In this document: positions 1-6,343 of the stretch, piece by piece
Layout of the letters: the number at the start of each line of letters is the position of its first letter
Numbering within the stretch: position 1 is the first letter of the stretch
Source: an uncultured Bacteroidales bacterium
GTDB lineage: Bacteria > Bacteroidota > Bacteroidia > Bacteroidales > Muribaculaceae
Direction of reading: 5' to 3'
DNA: 18,917 nucleotides
NCBI GenBank assembly: GCA_949123685.1
Contig: CASBHZ010000055.1
Location: forward strand, 1 to 18,917
Translations under genes and position numbers: made by a program
The notes under the pieces: generated by a model
The model's database searches: none
Told to the model about the DNA's origin: nothing
What the model saw: the letters and a program-made list of their open reading frames with translations, nothing else

Positions 1-4
1 CGGT

Positions 5-45
5 GGCCCATTTTTTAATGAGCGAACGGCCCACTTTTCAGTGAG
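5..45. repeat. Two tandem 18-bp repeats, GGCCCAyTTTTyArTGAG type
   Basis: The units at 5-22 and 28-45 match at 15 of 18 positions and lie 23 bp apart. They sit at the very edge of the contig, just past the stop of the leftward small gene. Repeated blocks like this occur at the ends of some transposons, for example IS21-type elements with multiple terminal repeats. An assembly break inside a multicopy element would explain why the contig begins here. The repeat is seen directly; the link to any particular element family is inference. Confidence 0.5.
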
Positions 46-48
46 TAT

Positions 49-318
49 TTACAGGAATTTCGCGTAATCTTCGTCGCAATCCTTATTTGAGATTGTGTCA
101 TACAAGGGGCGCAGGAATTTCAGTTTTAGATTGGCCTTGTAGATTACCTCTGATTTCCATGCGAAATTCTCGTTAAAATCGGAGGTGAGGTCTTCCATGC
201 AGTCCTTGATTATGCTTTCTTGGCGGCGTATCTGACGCGCCATGCGTCGGATCAGTTCTGATTGCCTTGCGCTCCATTCGGGGGCGGCAGTCTTGGGTTC
301 GTTGTTCAGATTTTCCAT
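49..318 (-). CDS. Small hypothetical protein, probable early gene of the mobile element
   Basis: I do not recognise this 89-residue protein. It is highly charged, with an arginine-rich, probably helical stretch at about residues 17-36 (SARQSELIRRMARQIRRQES), and has no signal peptide or membrane segment. It reads divergently from the CI-like repressor gene at 458. A well-formed Bacteroidetes promoter at 384-415 points at it, and the repressor operators overlap that promoter. This suggests it is the first gene of a repressed early operon, as in temperate or transposable phages. The start ATG is at 318 and the stop TAA at 49-51. A role in DNA binding or element regulation is possible but unproven. 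Confidence 0.6.
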   Translation of the reverse strand: MENLNNEPKTAAPEWSARQSELIRRMARQIRRQESIIKDCMEDLTSDFNENFAWKSEVIYKANLKLKFLRPLYDTISNKDCDEDYAKFL

Positions 319-383
319 ATTAGTCTTATGCTATGTCGCCGATTTTTTGTAAATTTGTCGGCAGTAAATTTTTTAACTCGCTG

Positions 384-415
384 CAAAGTTAATACGCATT
401 TGCGAATACACCAAA
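384..415 (-). promoter_or_regulatory. Bacteroidetes-type promoter for the leftward small gene
   Basis: On the minus strand, TTTG (412-415) is followed after exactly 20 bp by TAACTTTG (384-391). This matches the -33 TTTG / -7 TAnnTTTG consensus of the Bacteroidetes housekeeping sigma factor. Transcription would start near 377, about 60 nt before the ATG at 318. One TTTGCGAA operator (399-406) lies between the two promoter boxes. Confidence 0.7.
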
Positions 416-445
416 TAATTTGCGAATTATTTTCGCTTTTGCGAA
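399..445. promoter_or_regulatory. Operator array: three TTTGCGAA sites between divergent genes
   Basis: TTTGCGAA occurs at 399-406, 419-426 and 438-445, spaced 20 and 19 bp apart, so all three fall on about the same helix face. The third is half of the palindrome TTCGC-TTTT-GCGAA (432-445), and an inverted GCGAA/TTCGC pair also spans 422-436. The array covers the spacer and upstream edge of the leftward promoter and ends 12 bp before the repressor ATG. Binding by the 458-1000 repressor would shut off the early gene and adjust its own expression; that is inferred from position. Confidence 0.65.
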
Positions 446-457
446 CATTTTACGATT

Positions 458-1000
458 ATGACCATAAACGAAAGATTCGAACTAATCATAAAAGTCCTCT
501 TCAATGGGAATAAAAGAGCTTTTGCCAAAGCAGTAGGCATTAGCCCGACAGTCGTTGAAAACATCGTTGGAGCACGTAGAGGGAAACCGTCTTACGATGT
601 GCTTTTCAAAGTGTGCTCAAATGCGAATATATCTGCGGAATGGATTTTATTTGGTAATGGTGATGCACCATTTACAGAGACGTTCAACCCACGAAAGGAT
701 CTTGTGTTAAGAGGCTCGGATGATTCTGAGTACAATGCGGAGGAAAGCGCGTGTGAAAATGAAGCGGAGCAGGAGCAGTTAAATGTTGATAACAAAGGGG
801 TGGTGGATTATCTTTCAGCGCAGCTAAAGGAAAAGGAAATGGAGATTGGCTCTTTACATGAGGAGATAGGTCGACTAAAAGAACGAAATGCTCAACTCCA
901 ACATCGAAATTCAGAACTTGAAACAGAATTATCCCGGGGGTTGCAATCTCAAACCGACTCGCGGGAGTTTACCCCTCAATACGAATCACAAAAGGTCTAA
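458..1000 (+). CDS. CI-like helix-turn-helix repressor with C-terminal coiled coil
   Basis: This 180-residue protein has an N-terminal phage CI/Cro-type helix-turn-helix domain (about residues 4-70). It contains a scaffold helix with AFAKAVGIS, a recognition helix around PTVVENIVGARRGKPSYD, and the SAEWILFGNG ending common in Bacteroidetes phage repressors. An acidic linker (about 80-110) leads to a heptad-rich coiled coil (about 115-160, LKEKEMEIGSLHEEIGRLKE), probably for dimerisation. There is no peptidase domain of the LexA/CI type, so induction by self-cleavage is not expected. The gene is divergent from the small gene at 49-318, with operators between them, and reads toward the element end at 1800. 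The start at 458 is set by the HTH beginning immediately after it. Its identity as the lysogeny or transposition repressor of this element is inference. Confidence 0.8.
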   Translation: MTINERFELIIKVLFNGNKRAFAKAVGISPTVVENIVGARRGKPSYDVLFKVCSNANISAEWILFGNGDAPFTETFNPRKDLVLRGSDDSEYNAEESACENEAEQEQLNVDNKGVVDYLSAQLKEKEMEIGSLHEEIGRLKERNAQLQHRNSELETELSRGLQSQTDSREFTPQYESQKV

Positions 1001-1094
1001 TCCAAGACTTGCCACCTTTCTGTTTGAACTGAACCGACCCCAAAAGGCCGTTTTTGTTAGTGTTTTTTCTATTTTTCAACGACCTAAACGAGGT

Positions 1095-1418
1095 AAACGG
1101 CGATTAAAATGCAATGTATCAATATATTACACGGTAAATAATTGTGTATTTTATGCCGTTTTTCGTGGTATTAAAGGGGGGTGTATCTTTGAAATTCGCC
1201 CGATTTTTAAGCAAATTTTGTCCTTATAGGGGAGCGAACACGGAAAAAAGTGGTATCGTAAACTATGCCCAACACTATGCGCAAGGCTATGCCCAACAAG
1301 ATTTTTTGACAATTTGAGCACTGAACGACGGGTGCAATTCCGGGGCGTGAATTTTTCTGAGGAGGAGCGGTCAAACGGTATTTAATCGGTGTTCAAAGGC
1401 CGCTCAAACGGCGATTAA
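1095..1418 (+). repeat. Dispersed direct repeats AAACGGCGATTAA
   Basis: The 13-mer AAACGGCGATTAA is exact at 1095-1107 and 1406-1418. A degenerate relative, CAAACGGTATTTAA, begins at 1372. Such repeats could bind the element's transposase or repressor. They do not lie in a coding region. Confidence 0.55.
1263..1298 (+). repeat. Three tandem 12-bp units, CTATGCCCAACA type
   Basis: The units at 1263-1274 and 1287-1298 are identical (CTATGCCCAACA). The middle unit, 1275-1286, is CTATGCGCAAGG and shares 9 of 12 positions. They are exactly contiguous and lie in the non-coding end of the element. Function is unknown; a protein-binding array is possible. Confidence 0.6.
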
Positions 1419-1661
1419 CAGCCTCGGCGCGGTGGTGATGCCGTAGCCGCCCCGACAGCTGCCACACAACGCCCGCAAATGGCTCAATTTCCGCGTGTTT
1501 AGCCGCGCTCTGACCTCTCTATCATCGCACCGATTTGCGCCCGCCACAAGCCACGCCACGCGCCCTATGCAGCCGAACACACAAAAAGAAAGGCCGCGCT
1601 ACAAGCACGACCGCAGTCAATCCAACCTCAATCACAATTTCACCCCCGACAACCACCCCCG

Positions 1662-1683
1662 AAATCCAAGCAAAATCCAAGCA
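1662..1683 (+). repeat. Tandem 11-bp repeat AAATCCAAGCA x2
   Basis: Two perfect adjacent copies, at 1662-1672 and 1673-1683, lie directly before the inner terminal repeat at 1686. Confidence 0.6.
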
Positions 1684-1685
1684 AA

Positions 1686-1793
1686 TGTACTTTTCGTTTT
1701 TTCAAGGGGTCACGCCCATATCGGGGTTAACTCGCTGACATTGCGAGGCTTCCGAGCCAATTGCCGTCACTCAACATTGCACGTTTCGTTTTT
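1686..1793. repeat. Putative transposase-binding terminal repeats, TGyACkTTTCGTTTTT
   Basis: TGTACTTTTCGTTTTT (1686-1701) and TGCACGTTTCGTTTTT (1778-1793) differ at 2 of 16 positions and lie 92 bp apart in the same orientation. The outer copy ends 7 bp before the proposed terminus at 1800. Ordered same-orientation sites next to a CA end are the usual form of Mu-like ends. The repeats are observed; their function is inferred. Confidence 0.6.
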
Positions 1794-1800
1794 CCGCCCA

Positions 1801-4226
1801 TAGTGGTGGTGACTTCTTCTAAAGCACGCACCCGTGAGACTCCGATTGCAATGTCTGAGATCACGGCTTCGCAAATAGAAGCAAAGCTTGGAAATAAGGA
1901 ATTTCCTGAGATTCTCAAGACTACGCCCGGTGTGTGGGCAACCCCGGAAGGTGGTGGTTATGGAGATGCAAAAATCAATATGCGCGGTTTCAAGGCTCCT
2001 AACGTGGCGGTTCTTGTAAACGGTATCCCGATGAACGACATGGAATGGGGTGGTATATATTGGTCTAACTTCGCCGGTCTCGGAGGTGTTACAACGAGTA
2101 TGCAGACTCAGCGAGGTCTTGGTGCCGCTATCATCTCCTCTCCATCTATCGGTGGCACGATAAATATATCTACCAAAGGTCTTGATGCCAAGCGAGGAGG
2201 TTCTATATGGTATGGAATGGGCAATAACAGCCTTAACGACGTTGGTTTCAACGTGTCGACAGGTCTGATGAAAAATGGTTGGGCAATCAGTGTGCTCGGT
2301 AGCCGTAAGTGGGGAGAAGGATACATTCAGGGAACGCAGTTCGAGGCATGGAACTATTTTGTGAATGTCTCCAAAAAGATAGGCAATGATCATCAGTTGT
2401 CGCTTACTGCGTTCGGTTCACCTCAATGGCACAACCAGCGAAACATGGTTTATGGCACTTTGTCTATAGAGAATTGGCAGAAAGCAAAGGAATATATGAA
2501 TGGTGAGAGCATGTATCGCTATAACCCTCAATATGGTTTCGATAACGAGGGGCGCCAGCGCACTGCTTATCGCAATCAGTATCATAAGCCAATCATATCG
2601 CTCAATCATATCTGGCAGATCAACGAACGCTCGTCGCTCTCTTCTGCACTTTATGTGTCTCTTGCCTCCGGTGGCGGTTATGCCGGGCAGGGACGTACAT
2701 CTGAATATAGAGGATATTGGAGAGGTGCGGAAAATGGTGCCATAACCACAAAATTCCGTCGTCCTGACGGCACATTCGACTATGGTGCCATACAGGATCT
2801 AAACGCTGCATCCACAACCGGTTCTGAGATGGTTATGTCGCAGAGTGTGAATAGTCATGAATGGTACGGACTCGTCTCTACTTATAAGAATGAGATTATT
2901 CCTAATAAACTTAATCTTACAGGAGGTGTTGATGTCAGATATTATGTAGGTCATCATAAGAATGTCATAAACGACCTTTATTCCGGATTGTATTACATGG
3001 ATGATACAGACAGGAAGAGCGTGAAACCGGAGAATAATTATCTTGCTAAGGATCCAAACTGGAAATATGAAAAATTAGGTATCGGAGATGTAGTTTACCG
3101 TAACTATGATGGATTCACGCATCAGGAAGGCGTATACGGTCAGGGTGAATACAAGATGCTTGACGGTGCTGTCACAACTTTCCTCGCTGGTTCTGTCAAT
3201 GTTACAAGCTACCGGAAGAAGGATATGTTCTATTATGACGAGGAGCACGGAACTACACCTTGGAAATCGTTCTTCGGCGGCACAGTCAAGGGAGGTGCCA
3301 ACTGGAATATCGACAGGCATAACAATATATTCGTAAATGGAGGCTATATCTCCAAGGCTCCTTTCTTGTCGCGAGGTGTATTCCTAAACCCGGAAACGAG
3401 CAATGCCATCAATCCGAATCCCAAGAATGAAAAAATCGGTTCGTTTGAACTTGGCTACGGCTTCCATTCTCCGGCATTTTCAATGACGCTTAACGGATAT
3501 TACACAAAATGGATGGACCGTTGCGACCGTGACACCCAGAAGCGAGGTCAGTTCAAGGGTGGAGCATTGGATGGCGAATGGTTCTCCATGAGCCTTGAGA
3601 ATGTTTCGGCACAACATATCGGTGTGGAATTTGATTTCACTTATATCCCCGTGCGTTGGATGGAAATCACAGGTATGTTCTCATGGGGTGACTGGAAATG
3701 GATGAATAATCCCAAGGGATATTATTATAATGAGCAGGGGCAACCTCTTGCCGATCTTACAACAGGTGCGATTGCTTCAGATGTGAATGCTCCCGACCAT
3801 GTGTGGAGTATTCTGAATCAAAAGAATCACAAAGTCTGCGGATCTGCACAGACCACAGGTGCGCTTGGCGTGACATTCAAACCGTTCAAAGGTTTCAGGG
3901 TTGGTGCGGACTGGACATTCAGTGCCCGCAATTTTTCCGATTACTATCTTGATGCATCAAGCAGCCTTGTGCAGAATGGTGAAATCACGCTCGCCGATCC
4001 ATGGAGGATTCCATGGGGCAACGAGCTTGACCTATCTGCAAGTTATAGCTTCAAAATCGGTGGCTTAAGGGCGACTCTCTATGGTAATGTCTACAATCTC
4101 TTGAACTATTTCTATGTAAAGGACGCGCAGACTCCTTTCAACGAGAATGGAACTTGGAGTAATGCCACATATGCCGTTTATTCGTTCGGCAGGACATTCT
4201 CACTGAAATTAAAAATCAATTTCTAA
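1801..4226 (+). pseudogene. TonB-dependent outer-membrane receptor, 5' end lost to element insertion
   Basis: About 807 residues of a TonB-dependent receptor remain. The sequence enters at VVVTSSKARTRETPIA, the usual segment just before the plug. The plug domain follows to about 130 residues further in (KEFPEILKTTPGVW, GGYGDAKINMRGF, VLVNGIPMNDMEWGGIYWSN). A long beta-barrel then ends in the typical aromatic C-terminus (FSLKLKINF). The signal peptide and the N-terminal carboxypeptidase-regulatory-like domain seen in most Bacteroidetes relatives are absent. The open frame does run back to an ATG at 1761, but those first residues (MPSLNIARFVFPP) come from the mobile element and give no export signal. 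As it stands the product should not reach the outer membrane. The missing 5' part is expected beyond the other end of the element. The lipoprotein gene 12 bp downstream is its likely partner; the substrate is unknown. Confidence 0.8.
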
Positions 4227-4238
4227 TCGAATATCGTA

Positions 4239-6263
4239 ATGAATACAAATATAAAGAATGCACTTCTTGTAGGAGCGGCAGCTCTGGGAATGGTGTCCTG
4301 CAGCGAGAACAGCTGGAACAACCATCTTGACGGCTTCGAGGAGGGACCGCAGTTCTCTAATGTCCAGACAATGGACTATACCCTCACTGATGCAGACTAT
4401 GAGAACATCGCGAAAAATTCTGCGAATAAAACAAAGGCTGAAGCGGCAGGCTTATCCAATGAGCTTTCTGCCGTAGGAAAATTATATTATCTTAACGGGC
4501 AGATAACGCCTGCTGATTATATTCCCAATTATTTGGCTGACAGCAATTTTAAATATTTCACATTGTCAGAGGGATCTGCAATTAACATAACTTATAAAAT
4601 TGCAAAAAATCTTCCTGAAGAGATGGTGAATATGAATGCTGCAGCTTCATATTCAGTGACAAAAGAGGATTATCAACAGGCATATGGCAGCGAAGAGGAC
4701 TATGCTGAAAGTTTTTCTCCATTGGCACCTGCATCCGGTAATATTCCACGCATCTTGAAATCTAAATTTCCTGATGCGGAGTCCGGAAACTATGTCATGG
4801 TGAATTATAATAATTCTGAGACATCCCCCGTGTTCAGTCCGTCGGAAAACAAGTTTGAGATGAGCGATGTTCTGAAGGATGCTAAAGTGGGCGATGACCT
4901 GACGGTTAACGGCATCGTTACAGGTGTTTGCGCAAGAGGCTTTATATTTACGGATAAGAGCGCCTCTGTGCTGATTTATCTTGGTAGCGCTTATGACGGC
5001 AGTTATTCGATTGGAGACCAGCTTGAAGTGTCTGGAAAAGTGGCAGTCAACAATAATGGACTTCAGTTCGGAGACGATTGTATGATTAAGAAAGTAGGTC
5101 AGGAGAGCAGTGTTACTTATCCCGCACCCAAGGCATATACAGGATCGGAAATGGATGAAGCCATCCAGACTACTGAAAACTTTACGGCAGTTTATTGCAA
5201 AGTGACCGGTAAAGTTTCTGTATCTGGCAATTATTATAATTTGATAGTTGATGGGGCTACAACTTCTCAAGGAAGCTTCTATATGCTTACAGATGCTCAG
5301 AAAGCTATGCTTAAGGATGGGGAAACCTGTACAATCTATGGTTATTTCATGAGTATCTCTAAATCCGGGGGAGTTCCAAAATTCTTCAATATTCTCCTTA
5401 CCGGAGTTGGGCAGCCTTCAAAATCGGCATCTGATGTTAAACGCCGAGTGGCAACTATCGCCAATACTGCTACAACTGCACTCTATCTCTATAACGGATC
5501 GGCATGGACAATGGCAAATGATGTTGCAGTGCTTCAGCCCGAAGATTACAAGCAGATGGGAGTTGCAGGAAACGCTCTTACTCCTGATCAGGCTCGGACT
5601 ATGATACCGTTGTTCCTTTCTAAGAATTATCCCTATGCTTCGGCAGACACAAAGAAATATGTTATATACGGATATAAAGATAGTGATGGCAATACATTCA
5701 GAAGCGTAGAATATACTTACAATGGCTCCGAATGGATTGATTCAATATCAGATGAGGGTGTGATCACGGAGACTAACCAGTTTGTTTATAAATCATCCGG
5801 ATGGGTTATGGATCCCTCTATTGTGCTGGAACTTCCGCGAGGAAAGAATCAGGCAACAAGCATGTGGTTCTATCAGGCAGTTGTAGATTGGGTGAGTGCC
5901 AATGTTCCTGATTCTTCCTCGTGGGTTGACAGCTACGGAACCGGCGAATACTATTCCGGATGCTCGGCATATCAGGGTAATGTCAATATAAATTCCTCAT
6001 ATGCAACATTGCTTGGTTATTATCCTGGTGTAGATGCGGACGAGATGGTTGCCCTGATGAAGAAGCGTTTTGAGACAGAGACAGGACCCGGTGCTCTCTC
6101 GACACTATATCCGAACATGGCTCCGATAGGCGATCTTGAGCCAACTGTGACTGTTTCCTTCACGGCATGGACAGCCGGTGGTGTCAATAGCGAATACACC
6201 ATTGTCTGGAAGTGTGTTTCCAAAGGTCAGTTTGAATTTGTTTCCTGCACTTGGAACGACTAA
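4239..6263 (+). CDS. Outer-membrane lipoprotein with OB-fold-like repeats, partner of the TonB receptor
   Basis: This 674-residue protein starts with a lipoprotein signal peptide: a hydrophobic segment, then MVSC with the lipidated cysteine at residue 21, followed by acidic/polar SENSW, compatible with surface export in Bacteroidetes. An N-terminal domain (about 40-200) has the TDADYENIAKNSANK motif found in similar cell-surface proteins. Two OB-fold-like beta segments follow at about 205-290 (VGDDLTVNGIVTGV, IGDQLEVSGKV) and 300-392 (VYCKVTGKVSVSGNYYNLIV). The C-terminal part carries three YNGSxW-like motifs at residues 418-423, 494-499 and 517-522. It lies 12 bp after the receptor gene and is probably in one operon with it, like a SusD-type accessory, although it is not a SusD homologue by its features. 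Ligand binding is inferred; the ligand is unknown. The upstream insertion may be polar on it. Confidence 0.75.
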   Translation: MNTNIKNALLVGAAALGMVSCSENSWNNHLDGFEEGPQFSNVQTMDYTLTDADYENIAKNSANKTKAEAAGLSNELSAVGKLYYLNGQITPADYIPNYLADSNFKYFTLSEGSAINITYKIAKNLPEEMVNMNAAASYSVTKEDYQQAYGSEEDYAESFSPLAPASGNIPRILKSKFPDAESGNYVMVNYNNSETSPVFSPSENKFEMSDVLKDAKVGDDLTVNGIVTGVCARGFIFTDKSASVLIYLGSAYDGSYSIGDQLEVSGKVAVNNNGLQFGDDCMIKKVGQESSVTYPAPKAYTGSEMDEAIQTTENFTAVYCKVTGKVSVSGNYYNLIVDGATTSQGSFYMLTDAQKAMLKDGETCTIYGYFMSISKSGGVPKFFNILLTGVGQPSKSASDVKRRVATIANTATTALYLYNGSAWTMANDVAVLQPEDYKQMGVAGNALTPDQARTMIPLFLSKNYPYASADTKKYVIYGYKDSDGNTFRSVEYTYNGSEWIDSISDEGVITETNQFVYKSSGWVMDPSIVLELPRGKNQATSMWFYQAVVDWVSANVPDSSSWVDSYGTGEYYSGCSAYQGNVNINSSYATLLGYYPGVDADEMVALMKKRFETETGPGALSTLYPNMAPIGDLEPTVTVSFTAWTAGGVNSEYTIVWKCVSKGQFEFVSCTWND

Positions 6264-6272
6264 GTTGTTGAA

Positions 6273-6334
6273 TTTTACTTATCCCCATAAAAAACGCTTC
6301 CATTTGGAAGCGTTTTTTATGGGGATAAGTAAAA
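6273..6334. terminator. Bidirectional terminator: perfect 30-bp hairpin with 2-nt loop
   Basis: The arms 6273-6302 and 6305-6334 are exact reverse complements, with TT as the only unpaired bases. The core holds AAAAAACGCTTCCA/TGGAAGCGTTTTTT, so each strand offers a G/C stem followed by a T run. It sits between the stop of the plus-strand lipoprotein (6263) and the stop of the minus-strand htpG (6344), serving both convergent genes. The outer stem (ACTTATCCCCAT) is longer than termination needs. Confidence 0.9.
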
Positions 6335-6343
6335 CCTTAATAT

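Larger units (their letters stand above)
1..1800. mobile_element. End of a Mu-like or other TG...CA transposable element, interrupting a TonB receptor gene
   Basis: The segment carries a CI-like repressor gene, a divergently transcribed small gene, shared operators, and a repeat-rich non-coding tail that stops at CA (1799-1800). Exactly after this CA the sequence becomes a TonB-dependent receptor lacking its beginning. Mu-like phages keep the repressor gene near one end, reading toward that end, with early genes reading the other way; this is the arrangement here. Two 16-bp repeats near the end (1686-1701 and 1778-1793) look like transposase-binding sites. The rest of the element, including any transposase, lies outside the window. 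An IS21-type element also ends in TG...CA, so the class is not settled. If the target duplication is 5 bp it would be TAGTG (1801-1805). Confidence 0.55.
1001..1800. other. Long non-coding element end, repeat-rich
   Basis: No convincing gene is present in these 800 bp: the open frames overlap each other and show no domain or plausible codon pattern. The stretch holds several short direct repeats (annotated separately) and a C-rich part on the plus strand around 1440-1680. It ends with two matching 16-bp sites and CA. It looks like the cis-acting end region of a transposable element rather than coding DNA. Confidence 0.6.

Noticed and set aside
888..1229. Open frame overlapping the repressor end
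   Set aside because: It overlaps the repressor coiled coil out of frame and then runs through A/T-rich non-coding DNA; no family features.
1263..1298. CRISPR-like array
   Set aside because: The 12-bp units are contiguous, without spacers, and only three copies occur.
1761..1803. ATG at 1761 as the true start of the TonB receptor
   Set aside because: The residues before VVVTSSKARTRE come from the element end, contain no signal peptide and interrupt the expected N-terminal domain. The frame being open there is chance.
1495..1803. Open frame in the element end
   Set aside because: Low-complexity, Pro/His/Arg/Ser-rich translation with a competing overlapping frame at 1535-1738. It also crosses the junction and has no recognisable domain.
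1767..2393. Antisense open frame (208 codons) opposite the receptor plug region
   Set aside because: It spans the element/receptor junction and is explained by codon bias of the receptor gene.
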